Source: Sinohyriopsis cumingii
Taxonomy: Eukaryota > Mollusca > Bivalvia > Unionida > Unionidae
Direction of reading: 5' to 3'
NCBI GenBank assembly: GCA_028554795.2
Contig: CM068838.1
Span: 94,529,974-94,593,973, forward strand
DNA: 64,000 bases
Shown piece after piece: positions 21,681-29,486 of this stretch. Positions within the stretch are counted from its first letter, which is position 1. Each line of letters opens with the position of its first letter. The notes beneath the pieces are model-generated. The model searched no databases, had not been told where the DNA came from, and saw only the letters and a program-made list of their open reading frames with translations. A program made the position numbers and the translations under genes.

Positions 21681-23954
21681 TCAAAATAATTCAATTGCCC
21701 GAGTCGTCTTTCCTGACCCGCCACAGCCGCTTAAATAAACTGTTTTGTGTCTACAAATTGGATCAGAACACGGTGGTGCATCAGACCATTCTGACAATTT
21801 ATCACCGCGTAGGTAGTTGTTTTCAACGGTGACATCCGCTGACGGGGAATAATCGCGTCGTATTTCTTTTTTAATTCTCCATGTACCCCAACTCTCGTCC
21901 GGACTAGTAAACTCGGCTACGTTTCCCTTATACTTTACGTTAATATAAAATGAATCAACGGCTACTCTAACCGCGGTGTCGGGAAATCTATTTATCATCG
22001 AGAATAAATTGATAGCGGCGTAACCCAGCATAGACGCCCTCAAATGTGGATATGCTGGGCTGTCTCCATCGCTGTAGGTAACAACTGTACCCAACCTTGT
22101 TCCATTGGACAAGAAAGCTGCTTCACAGTTCACGTATCTATTTTTTGCCACTGCGTCCTTGATTACGAAATCATATTCTGCGTCATCTATAATCAGCCGT
22201 GAGCAATATCGTTTGTAGTCGTGGTTTTTTCCACCTTGTGTGAACTTACCAATTATTCTTCTACCGAGATCTTTTGCCTCGCGGTTTCGTTGGTTGAATA
22301 TTCTCCTGGACCATTCGATGATATATTCCTCGTCGGCATCGATGTGTTTTCTGGATTCGTCAATTATGCTATCTAGACGCTCCGGTTCTGGTAACCAGAC
22401 TGCAGTCTGCGCCCGGTATGATATAATCGCGTCACTGACAATCAACGAAACTAGCATGCTACAATCAATCATATACCGTAGCAGCGCTATTGGCAGCCAC
22501 TTCTTTTCAGTCATGTGTCTACCGATCCAAATATAACAACAGCGATGAAGTCCTGCTGCGAATTCAAATGATACTATGCGAGCGAATCCCGTTAAATCAA
22601 AATCAGGCAGTGGTCCATTAATAGCAACACGAGTCATTTCATGTCTGGGGTGTCCAAATCGTTTGAAATATTCAGCGGCGGATCCATACCCGAGAAAACT
22701 CGCTGGATAACAGGCAACCATATCAACCGAGATCATAGCGTCGCGGTTGTATTCAGTGTTCCATAGTCCACCGTGATAGTATTCCAAACAACTGGATTGT
22801 ACATCCGGTAGAAATTCCTTGCGCGTTGGTCTCCACGCATTTTTCCTTGCTGCAACATGAGCTACAACCGATGGAATCGTAAAACAATTTGTTAGCAGTT
22901 GTTCATCATGCTCCTCAAATTCTATGGCGGTTTTTTTCATCCTGTTGTGAAATGCTTCAGTGCGATATAATTCACCGTTTGGTCTTACAAACTGATCAAA
23001 GGTATCCGCATCGTTTTCAGCGCTGCGAAGTAACCACACTGATACAGGGTCGTTTTTACACAAGTAGGCAATAGCATCAAATAGTTTTCTATCCGCGAGA
23101 AAACCATCCTTGGAGAATTCTTCGGGTATATACTTTACTGTTCTATCCCGTGGAAATATTGTGATCGCGGGCGTCCATGCGTGTTCGTTATGATCAATAC
23201 TTTTGATTGGGGCTCCATTTGATTTGTACTTCGATTCGTATAATACTTCACCGGTTATCGTTGTAACGGTTATTGGAAATCTCAGCGATGTTTCTAATCT
23301 CGCTAAGTCGCTGATGGTTGCTCCACGCTCTTTTACGGTTAGTTCCCACTGGTTGATTTTGCTACGTCGTAAATCAGTCAATTTGTTTCCTCGACATGCA
23401 TTTGTAAAATGCTCTATTATTCGTTCTGCTACACAATTTATCCCCGTTGACTGTCTCATTGGTTTCAGTTTTCCGATATCAGGTTTCTTATTTAACGGGT
23501 ATATTCCATAAACAACTGCTGTTTCAGGATACGCTCGTTCATAGTATGGTCTGTCAATTCCAGTTAACAGCCCCGGCTTGGAGTCGCGGCTAACAATAAC
23601 TGTTTTCTTGTCGCTGAGAACTGGTTCAAATTTATCACGTATGATCCAATCGCCTGATTCCACCCGGACAATGAATTTTACTCTAAAGAAATACTTTTTA
23701 CCGTCAAGTTGTGATATTATCGTTGCTGCGCGTTTGTCGTTCATGGTAGCATCAACAACGCCATCAATTCGAAATGTTGACCAACTATGAGATGCACCAT
23801 CACGCTTGAATTCATTAATACAATCACGTATTTTATTCAACAGGGTTCTATCGTTTATTAACGCTTTTGGTGCGTCCTTGAGGACTCTGTCGAGATTGAA
23901 TTTAATATTTTTCCAGGGCTTAATTACTGCTATTCTCTCGAACTCCTCATCCAT
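21681..23954 (-). CDS. Family B DNA polymerase running into helicase Walker A
   Basis: This ORF of 757 residues has a GG motif region (YYHGG, 392-396), polymerase motif A with D411 followed by ACYPAS, a motif B-like segment around K561-G575 (IIGKFTQGG), and a motif C-like VAVDSFY at D667. The usual DTD is reduced to D-S, which is atypical. I could not place exonuclease motifs in residues 1-380, so that half is unassigned. The last 20 residues are a helicase Walker A (GCGGSGKT, 743-750). The next stop is TGA (21683-21681), and the same frame carries on into the helicase at 21551. The start lies 39 bp from the divergent gene at 23994, over an AT-rich shared promoter. Confidence 0.85.
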   Translation of the reverse strand: MDEEFERIAVIKPWKNIKFNLDRVLKDAPKALINDRTLLNKIRDCINEFKRDGASHSWSTFRIDGVVDATMNDKRAATIISQLDGKKYFFRVKFIVRVESGDWIIRDKFEPVLSDKKTVIVSRDSKPGLLTGIDRPYYERAYPETAVVYGIYPLNKKPDIGKLKPMRQSTGINCVAERIIEHFTNACRGNKLTDLRRSKINQWELTVKERGATISDLARLETSLRFPITVTTITGEVLYESKYKSNGAPIKSIDHNEHAWTPAITIFPRDRTVKYIPEEFSKDGFLADRKLFDAIAYLCKNDPVSVWLLRSAENDADTFDQFVRPNGELYRTEAFHNRMKKTAIEFEEHDEQLLTNCFTIPSVVAHVAARKNAWRPTRKEFLPDVQSSCLEYYHGGLWNTEYNRDAMISVDMVACYPASFLGYGSAAEYFKRFGHPRHEMTRVAINGPLPDFDLTGFARIVSFEFAAGLHRCCYIWIGRHMTEKKWLPIALLRYMIDCSMLVSLIVSDAIISYRAQTAVWLPEPERLDSIIDESRKHIDADEEYIIEWSRRIFNQRNREAKDLGRRIIGKFTQGGKNHDYKRYCSRLIIDDAEYDFVIKDAVAKNRYVNCEAAFLSNGTRLGTVVTYSDGDSPAYPHLRASMLGYAAINLFSMINRFPDTAVRVAVDSFYINVKYKGNVAEFTSPDESWGTWRIKKEIRRDYSPSADVTVENNYLRGDKLSEWSDAPPCSDPICRHKTVYLSGCGGSGKTTRAIELF

Positions 23955-23993
23955 ATAATTAAAACAAGTATTTAAATAAAAGAATATAGTATA
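23955..23993. promoter_or_regulatory. Compact divergent promoter between polymerase and zinc protein genes
   Basis: A 39 bp stretch that is almost pure A/T, with a TATTTAAATAAAA core and ATATAAT on the left, separates two divergent start codons. It must hold any promoter and 5' leader for both genes unless one transcript starts inside the neighbouring gene. Confidence 0.45.
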
Positions 23994-24317
23994 ATGAATA
24001 AATGCAAATGGTTGATGATTGGGTCGACAACCCCGTGCAATAAATCATGTAGAGGTGAATTTTGCGGGTATCATTTACAAAGCGTTCGTAATGGTTCTCT
24101 TGGCCCCCTCCCGTGCTTGGTTTGCCGCGTTGGTGTAAGAGGAAAATCGCAGTTGTGTATTAATTGTGGCGGAAAGCGATACAGAGAGTTAAAACGCTAT
24201 TATGACAAACGAATAAAAAACGCCGTCATTGACCCCACCGCTGACTCCGTCATCAAAACCCCCCAAGACTATGTTGAAAGATTTATAATTAAACCAAATA
24301 ATAAATTAGACAAGTAG
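23994..24317 (+). CDS. Small Cys-rich zinc-binding Polinton protein
   Basis: This 107-residue protein has two likely zinc sites. One is built from C4, C15, C19, C24 and H27 (with a CRGEFC motif); the other from C41-x2-C44 and C55-x2-C58 (CINCGG). All of these positions are conserved in the 114-residue homologue at 61188-60844, although the rest of the protein has diverged. The tail after residue 70 is basic and unconserved. It lies head-to-head with the polymerase gene here but next to the left TIR in element 2. Function is unknown; binding nucleic acid, or acting as a small regulator, would fit the fold. No catalytic motif is seen. Confidence 0.8.
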   Translation: MNKCKWLMIGSTTPCNKSCRGEFCGYHLQSVRNGSLGPLPCLVCRVGVRGKSQLCINCGGKRYRELKRYYDKRIKNAVIDPTADSVIKTPQDYVERFIIKPNNKLDK

Positions 24318-24330
24318 TATTATTATATAA

Positions 24331-24837
24331 ATGGACCAAGAATTTCAGCCGCATCCCCTGCTCGTCAATTACGAGGCATCTCGCGACGGCGTTGTTAGAA
24401 ATTGTAGACTAAAAAAACCGGTTGGATGGAAAAACAATCACGGGTATTTAATGTTTACTGCTGGAGGGAAAAAATATCTCTGTCACAGAATCATCTATGA
24501 ATGTTTCCACGGATTGATCAAAGATAGTCTCGTTATTGATCACATTGATTCTAATTATCAAAATAACAGACTGTGTAATCTGCAAGCTATATCTCAGAGT
24601 GAAAATATTAAAAAAGGCCAGACTGGTAAGTACTCAAAAGCAGCAAGGGGCGTCAAATCATTTGATACGTCAACGCACGAGGAAAAAATATTTCAGTCAA
24701 TGAATGAGGCAGGAAAATATTTTGACATTTGTAGCGCCTCAGTACGACTTGTTGCAGAACGAGTATATCAAACAGCTTTCTCAAGTAAAAACGGACATAG
24801 AATTCGATTTTCATATCTGAAGGGGAATAACTCGTGA
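24331..24837 (+). CDS. Free-standing HNH homing-type endonuclease
   Basis: The 168-residue protein begins with a NUMOD4-like segment (PHPLLVNYEASRDG) and continues with an HNH core: H52 in CHRIIYE, D70-H71 in VIDHID, N79 and N83 in NNRLCNLQ. It ends with a NUMOD1-like DNA-binding helix region (residues 118-142, SMNEAGKYFDI). Such proteins cut DNA site-specifically and spread selfishly in phages and large viruses. There is no sign of an intron or intein around it. A TATATAA box touches the start codon, and the gene follows the zinc protein by 13 bp. No homologue is visible in the part of element 2 in this window. Confidence 0.85.
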   Translation: MDQEFQPHPLLVNYEASRDGVVRNCRLKKPVGWKNNHGYLMFTAGGKKYLCHRIIYECFHGLIKDSLVIDHIDSNYQNNRLCNLQAISQSENIKKGQTGKYSKAARGVKSFDTSTHEEKIFQSMNEAGKYFDICSASVRLVAERVYQTAFSSKNGHRIRFSYLKGNNS

Positions 24838-25148
24838 GGGTATGACGAAGTCACCATGATAGAGTTATGCTGTCACGTGATTTGCAAATATAGTCGTCTG
24901 TTTCAATGTAAATGAGTTACCTATGCGCGTTCACCTGGAACGCACCACGTGCTTATATTTTTTAAAAACTCGTTATTTGTTAGGTGCGTCCGTAGTCCGA
25001 TGCAAACATGTTTGACTATGAAACTCGAGTCAACAATTTACGGGTTCGCGCCTCGCAGCGGGCAATTGCCTGGCGGGAAACGGTCAGATGTTTTTTTTTC
25101 TATATAATTGTGGGGGAGGGGATAAAGCCCCTTCGTTGAAGTTCAAAA

Positions 25149-25248
25149 CGAACCAAAACGCAGCCCACACTATCATTCATAGTGTGCGCGGTTGGTTTTT
25201 TCCAACTACGCAACCATGATTGATTTTTATGGGTTGCGTTTTGGTTCG
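25149..25248. repeat. Nested inverted repeats (cruciform-forming)
   Basis: The outer arms (25149-25166 and 25231-25248) match at 17 of 18 positions. Inside them are a perfect hairpin CACACTAT-CATTC-ATAGTGTG (25166-25186) and GTTGG-TTTTTT-CCAAC (25191-25206). DNA or RNA from this stretch could fold into a three-way structure. Confidence 0.85.
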
Positions 25249-25276
25249 GTTGAGTGCAAACCACGCCCCCGTCAGT

Positions 25277-25564
25277 CCATGTATGCCTGCAATCTGCCAC
25301 AACACTCGAGTGGAGATTTACGGCATTGTACTGTCCATGTATGCCTGCAATCTGCCACAACACTCGAGTGGAGATTTACGGCATTGTACTGTCCATGTAT
25401 GCCTGCAATCTGCCACAACACTCGAGTGGAGATTTACGGCATTGTACTGTCCATGTATGCCTGCAATCTGCCACAACACTCGAGTGGAGATTTACGGCAT
25501 TGTACTGTCCATATGCCTGCAATCTGCCACAACACTCGAGTGGAGATTTACGGCATTGTACTGT
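25277..25564. repeat. Five tandem 58 bp iterons
   Basis: Four units have an exact 58 bp period (25283, 25341, 25399, 25457 for the same base). The fifth starts 56 bp later because of a GT deletion. Units are identical by eye. Each contains the perfect 10 bp palindrome CACTCGAGTG, so the array offers five evenly spaced dyad sites. Confidence 0.93.
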
Positions 25565-25646
25565 CCATACAAAAAACGGGGTCAAAAATGACCCCCAATA
25601 ATTTTATTAAAATTTTTGATATTAGAAATAAGATGTTTATAAGAAT

Positions 25647-26057
25647 ATGGATCCCCAAGACATCAATAATATATTAACTGAGATTTCAAAATTAAAAAAT
25701 CAAGGAATTGTATTATCTGATAGGCTCAACAGCGAGGAAATATTATCCGATTATGAGGCTATAAACGAGCAATCGAAGCGGGGGCGTTTTACGCTAGCCC
25801 GCGAGTATTCTTTTATAAAACGATTACAACATACAATTAATGAGAACCTGTATGGCAATGACGTAAGCGTATTCATTGGGTTATTCACTGCCGTTGAAAC
25901 AATACGAAAAAAACTCGGGCAGCTTTATGAAAAACGCCGCGAGATCTCTAGTAAGATTAAAAACATTAGGAGGATCATAGACGAAACCCCTGTGGGGAGC
26001 CTCAGCTTGAAGTTACCTGTGCCCACGTCGCGTGACGAAGTCGGCATACCAATGTAA
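25647..26057 (+). CDS. Unknown helical protein, first gene of the virion block
   Basis: I do not recognise this 136-residue protein. It is charged and predicted mostly helical (for example residues 45-65 and 85-115), with heptad-like spacing that suggests a coiled coil, and a Pro-rich tail. No Cys or His cluster, signal peptide or membrane segment is present. It lies directly after the iterons and before the TATATATA box at 26061, so it is the first rightward gene of the late block. A scaffold or accessory role is possible but unsupported. Confidence 0.6.
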   Translation: MDPQDINNILTEISKLKNQGIVLSDRLNSEEILSDYEAINEQSKRGRFTLAREYSFIKRLQHTINENLYGNDVSVFIGLFTAVETIRKKLGQLYEKRREISSKIKNIRRIIDETPVGSLSLKLPVPTSRDEVGIPM

Positions 26058-26072
26058 CATTATATATATGTG

Positions 26073-26159
26073 ATGTACACAATGACAGGATATATTTCTG
26101 CCACCATGGAAAGACCCGGCGGAAAATTTTATTTGAAATTGCGGATCAATTTACAATAA
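26073..26159 (+). CDS. Possible 28-residue ORF with overlapping stop/start
   Basis: A short ORF starts 5 bp after a TATATATATG stretch. It contains an internal in-frame Met in an optimal Kozak context (GCCACCATGG, 26100-26109) and ends with TAA sharing its last A with the ATG of the next gene (TAATG, 26157-26161). It could be a tiny peptide or an upstream ORF feeding reinitiation at 26159. No homology is recognised. Confidence 0.3.
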   Translation: MYTMTGYISATMERPGGKFYLKLRINLQ

Positions 26160-26161
26160 TG
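26150..26161 (+). promoter_or_regulatory. TTTACAATAA motif at start codon (1 of 3)
   Basis: TTTACAATAATG places the start codon at the end of the motif. The same ten bases occur 2-3 nt before the ATG at 29487 and 30442. It may be a late promoter/initiator or a translation-context element. Confidence 0.45.
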
Positions 26162-27169
26162 GTAGGTGAATCACTTACTACTCGGCTAGCCAGAGAGCGG
26201 CTAGCAGCGCTTAGAAAGTTTATACCGTTACGAGACAGAGTGAGAGAGAAACTTCAAACGCGACAACAAATGCAAACTGATTTTGCTGTTGGAAGTGAAC
26301 AGTTATTTGCCCCGGTAACTAAAGCGACTAAGGATGTTACAGCGGCAACAGAACGAGCAATATATGGAGATATTCCTAAGGAGGGCGAACGGAAAGAGGC
26401 GCCTCTTCTTCCTGTACTTGAAAAGATAGCAGCAGAGACAGAACAAACACAGCAACGGATAAAACAACTTTCCAGTGATATAAAAACCCAACGAGAGTAT
26501 GATCGATTAGCTGATATTGATGATTCTGAACAGGGTGATGTTGGTGAACTTCAAAAAATTTCCACTCAAAGAGGGGTTCCCTTTATAGATCAACTCACTG
26601 AAGAGGCTATAACACAAATAAAACGACCTCAATTACTGAAATCCGACGATTATAGGATTTTTGGTAATTTTGCCGCTCAAAGCTATTATTCAAGAAATGA
26701 CTTTTTAAAAGACGAGTATAAAAACAGTAATATAAAACGAGATGACTGGGTTAATTGGTTGTATAAAACGAATAAAGGGGTTGATCGCTTGCATACAAAA
26801 GAATTGGGATATAAAGAATTTAGAAAAGGAATTGATGATTATGATATACAACAACAACAACAAGAAATACTACAACAGCAAAAAGAAGAAGTCCGAGAAA
26901 AACGTCAAAAAAAAGCTGGTTCTAAAAAGACAAGCGGAGAGGGGTATCCAAGTGGTAGTGGTCTAGTTGAAAACGCTAGTGTTACCTGTCCTGGTAGTGT
27001 TCTCAGTGATATATCACGGCTGGAAGTACTAATCGGAGGAAAACGAGCCGGAAATAACTCTCCGGAAATAATCAATGAGGCCGCTGATATTTGCAAGCGT
27101 TTATTTGCGGGCGGTATTATGGACGTTAATGCATATCGAACGCTCATAGACGAACTCGTGGATGATTAA
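26159..27169 (+). CDS. Large Gln-rich coiled-coil virion-block protein, unknown
   Basis: The product is 336 residues and not assignable to a named family. Residues 80-125 and 225-265 are strongly helical and charged, the latter containing runs of Gln and a basic KKSKK-like segment. The C-terminal 50 residues hold a block reading LEVLIGGKRAGNNSPEI, then NEAADI and a Leu-rich end. This block resembles a short module I associate with several Polinton and adintovirus-like proteins of unknown function. There is no membrane segment. Its position just upstream of the core and capsid genes suggests a scaffold or minor virion component; this is inference. Confidence 0.65.
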   Translation: MVGESLTTRLARERLAALRKFIPLRDRVREKLQTRQQMQTDFAVGSEQLFAPVTKATKDVTAATERAIYGDIPKEGERKEAPLLPVLEKIAAETEQTQQRIKQLSSDIKTQREYDRLADIDDSEQGDVGELQKISTQRGVPFIDQLTEEAITQIKRPQLLKSDDYRIFGNFAAQSYYSRNDFLKDEYKNSNIKRDDWVNWLYKTNKGVDRLHTKELGYKEFRKGIDDYDIQQQQQEILQQQKEEVREKRQKKAGSKKTSGEGYPSGSGLVENASVTCPGSVLSDISRLEVLIGGKRAGNNSPEIINEAADICKRLFAGGIMDVNAYRTLIDELVDD

Positions 27170-27528
27170 AAAAATTATAAAATTATCGTTTTGTTAATTT
27201 TTGACTGTTTTTGGCCATTTTCTGACTGTTTTTTGCCATTTTTTGACTGTTTTTTGCTATTTTTTGAGGGCAAAAACCCCAGGAAATCATTTAGAGAAAA
27301 TCGATGTTTTTGCTGAAAAATCGAAAAAAAACGACTATAGGCAACAAAAAACGACCAAAAATGACTAGAAATCAAGAAAAAACCAGAAAAAAACCGGATT
27401 TTTATCGAGGGCAAAAACCCAAGGAAATTTTGATAAAATTTATTCCGGTTTTTGATTCGGTGGGGGGGGGGGTGATCAATCACTGGTGATCACAATCACT
27501 AATTGGAAAACTGGTGTTTTTAATAAGG
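27170..27528. other. Low-complexity gene-free spacer within virion block
   Basis: About 360 bp of T-rich then A-rich sequence. Three to four units of a roughly 24 bp motif (TTTTGACTGTTTTTTGCCAT-like) lie at 27188-27265, the motif GAGGGCAAAAACCC occurs at about 27266 and again at about 27408, and a run of about ten G near 27465 is followed by overlapping TGATCA palindromes. No coding potential was found. Confidence 0.7.
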
Positions 27529-28005
27529 ATGATCATACACTACAACCATGATAAACCAGTACTCGTCTACGTGGTAAACTCGCGATTGCCTGTTTACCGC
27601 GTGTACTATGGAGATGGTCTTGGTAGCACCATTGCGGGGTTATTCACAAGAATGGCTCCAAAAGTAGCGCCGTTAGCCAAACAATTAGGAATGAAGGCTA
27701 TTGATGTTATTCGTGATAAGGGAATCAGCGCTATTGGAGATGTTGCCGGAAAGGCGCTTTCAGCCGCGCGGAACAAACTAATGTCGTTGGTGAGGAGAAA
27801 AAAACAGAAACCACCGGTGATGCCATCAACGACAGTGATGCCTGCGAATGTCAGTAAAGTAATAAATAACGCCGTGGAAGAAAAATTAGAGTCGTTGGCG
27901 GCTCAGTCATCCGCCGATGCGTCAACCAACGCGATCATTAACGCGATAGCGGGAAGTGGTCTTAAACAGAATTCAAAGAATTTACGACGAAAAAATCGCA
28001 ATTGA
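27529..28005 (+). CDS. Basic virion core/minor capsid-like protein
   Basis: The frame opens without an ATG at 27514; the first ATG is 27529, giving 158 residues. Near residue 28 it has YYGDGLGSTIAGLFTRM, a Gly-rich segment followed by an amphipathic helical region of small residues and a basic cluster (VRRKKQK, about 92-98). The C-terminus is also basic (NLRRKNRN). This GLGS...LF...P...AK pattern with a basic patch is common in Polinton/adintovirus small virion proteins, likened to adenovirus core or pVI-type proteins. It probably binds DNA or membrane inside the capsid. It lies just before the capsid gene, which begins 10 bp downstream. Confidence 0.65.
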   Translation: MIIHYNHDKPVLVYVVNSRLPVYRVYYGDGLGSTIAGLFTRMAPKVAPLAKQLGMKAIDVIRDKGISAIGDVAGKALSAARNKLMSLVRRKKQKPPVMPSTTVMPANVSKVINNAVEEKLESLAAQSSADASTNAIINAIAGSGLKQNSKNLRRKNRN

Positions 28006-28015
28006 AAACATCAAC

Positions 28016-29458
28016 ATGATAAATAATAAGATGTTTGCGCGAACCGCTGATCCCGCGTTTGATATGGATGCCCCAGTGCGCAGGGATGATTCTGTCCGTG
28101 ATTATCAATATTATTCTTATTATGCAGCGCAACCTGACCTACGATCGCGAATTGAACTTCAAGTCCAAGATACCAGTAAATACTTTCTGCCGTGTGAAGC
28201 GTTTATCGAAATTGAGGGAGAACTCGTGACAAATGCCGCCGATAATGCACCATACGCAGATGACGATCGTGTTCGAGTTGGCTTCGTTAACAACGGTATC
28301 ATGGCGTTATTTGAGAGCGCCAGATATCTTATTGACGGGCGAGAAATTGAATCAATAGAACGCGAGGTTGATGTTGCAACGACGATAATTGGGTTAGCGA
28401 GATATTCGGATGATTATACAAGATCGGCGGGTCCATCTATGATGTTTGCGAAGGACACCACTAATAACGCTGATCATCTTCAGTACATCAACGTGCTGGC
28501 GGAAAGAGATACCGCAGTTGCTGATCAAGCTGAAGCAGCCAATCCAGATCGCAGAGCAAGACCAGGCGCTAATTTCAATATTATAAAAAGTATCAACAAT
28601 GATTACAATATGGGATTCGCAGCACGAATATTGATGCTAAAAAGACCACGCCGACAGTTTTCATGCGCGATTCCACTCCATCACATATTTGGATTCTGCA
28701 GAAATGTTAGAAAAGTCATCTATGGGGCTAAGCATACAATCGCGCTGACGCGAAGGGGCGATGATAACAATGCAATATGGCATGCTGCTGGCGTCGCTGC
28801 CGGTAAAGTCATTTTAGCTAAAATGGCATTGTGGATGCCGGTGCTGACTCCATTAGTTACCACGGAAGCACGATTGTTAGCATTTATGGAACAGGGAGGG
28901 AAATCGTTGTTGAGTTGGCTAGCGGTAACAACTGATGCTAAAGAGGATAACGTCGCCGATACGTTTACATGGCACTTGGCGTCAAAACAGGGTGTTTCAG
29001 CCCCGCGTCATATATTCATAGCGCTACAGAATAGGGAACGATTGGGCAGTCAAGAACGCAGCCATATGATATTTGATCAATTAGGAGTCAGGGATGTTTC
29101 GCTGAGAATAAACGGACAACAGGAACCATCCGAGGATATACAGCTTAATTACGGCGACAACCATATCGCACGTGTGTATCATCGATTGCTGTCATACATG
29201 GGTCGTGATCAAAACGTCGACACTGGTTTGCAAATATCGCAACTTGATTTTAAAAACCTGTATCCGATTTATTATTTTTCGTTGGAGCATCTTGATTTAA
29301 CGAGACAATCCGTCGTTGATATACACTTCCGAGCTCATATAGCCCCGGGTAATGTTAATTATAGAGCGGTTGCCGTCATTCTCAGCGATAAATCAATGCT
29401 GCTAGAAGGTGTTGGTGGACGAATGAGAATCGTTGATGCGCCAGTGGAAAACATGTAA
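28016..29458 (+). CDS. Major capsid protein candidate (double jelly-roll, hexon-like)
   Basis: The open frame starts earlier, at 27956, with GTG. The first ATG is 28016, giving 480 residues, the right size for a Polinton major capsid protein. The segment IPLHHIFGFCRNVRKVIYGAK (about residues 210-230) matches the conserved linker region between the two jelly rolls of Polinton/adintovirus hexon-like proteins. Both halves are rich in beta-type alternation. It lies between the core protein and the minor virion protein and is fully open. It would form the hexagonal capsomers. Confirmation needs a structure prediction, since sequence similarity among these proteins is low. Confidence 0.8.
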   Translation: MINNKMFARTADPAFDMDAPVRRDDSVRDYQYYSYYAAQPDLRSRIELQVQDTSKYFLPCEAFIEIEGELVTNAADNAPYADDDRVRVGFVNNGIMALFESARYLIDGREIESIEREVDVATTIIGLARYSDDYTRSAGPSMMFAKDTTNNADHLQYINVLAERDTAVADQAEAANPDRRARPGANFNIIKSINNDYNMGFAARILMLKRPRRQFSCAIPLHHIFGFCRNVRKVIYGAKHTIALTRRGDDNNAIWHAAGVAAGKVILAKMALWMPVLTPLVTTEARLLAFMEQGGKSLLSWLAVTTDAKEDNVADTFTWHLASKQGVSAPRHIFIALQNRERLGSQERSHMIFDQLGVRDVSLRINGQQEPSEDIQLNYGDNHIARVYHRLLSYMGRDQNVDTGLQISQLDFKNLYPIYYFSLEHLDLTRQSVVDIHFRAHIAPGNVNYRAVAVILSDKSMLLEGVGGRMRIVDAPVENM

Positions 29459-29475
29459 TTGAAAACACAAACGCG

Positions 29476-29486
29476 TTTACAATAAA
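29476..29486 (+). promoter_or_regulatory. TTTACAATAA motif before start codon (2 of 3)
   Basis: TTTACAATAA (29476-29485) lies one base before the ATG at 29487, within the 28 bp spacer after the capsid gene. Confidence 0.45.

Larger units (their letters stand above)
24838..25646. promoter_or_regulatory. Central control region of Polinton 1 (candidate origin/late switch)
   Basis: About 800 bp without a supportable gene separates the replication genes from the virion block. It contains a short hairpin (GCGTTC/GAACGC, 24927-24943), a CACGTG E-box just after it, a TATATAA box at about 25101, a nested inverted-repeat structure (25149-25248) and five 58 bp iterons (25277-25564). ORFs in all six frames across the iterons are repeats of one another and not credible genes. 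By analogy with viral genomes this is where a replication origin or an early/late enhancer would sit; that role is inferred. Confidence 0.6.

Noticed and set aside
21681-21683. Frameshift between polymerase and helicase ORFs
   Set aside because: The distance between the two start codons (23954 and 21551) is a multiple of three; both ORFs share one phase and are separated only by stop codons.
18918-21683. Alternative genetic code or stop readthrough, because TAG, TGA and TAA all occur in element 1 genes
   Set aside because: All three stops are also used as normal terminators in the same element, and element 2 has a sense codon at the ATPase position. Decay is simpler.
25277-25564. CRISPR array resemblance
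   Set aside because: Units are directly adjacent with no unique spacers, there are no cas genes, and the context is eukaryotic.
25192-25677. Repetitive ORFs on both strands over the 58 bp iterons
   Set aside because: 58 is not a multiple of three, so every frame stays open through the array and gives rotating copies of the same peptide.
27956-28015. Upstream extension of the capsid frame to 27956
   Set aside because: The first codon there is GTG and it overlaps the previous gene. The first ATG is at 28016.
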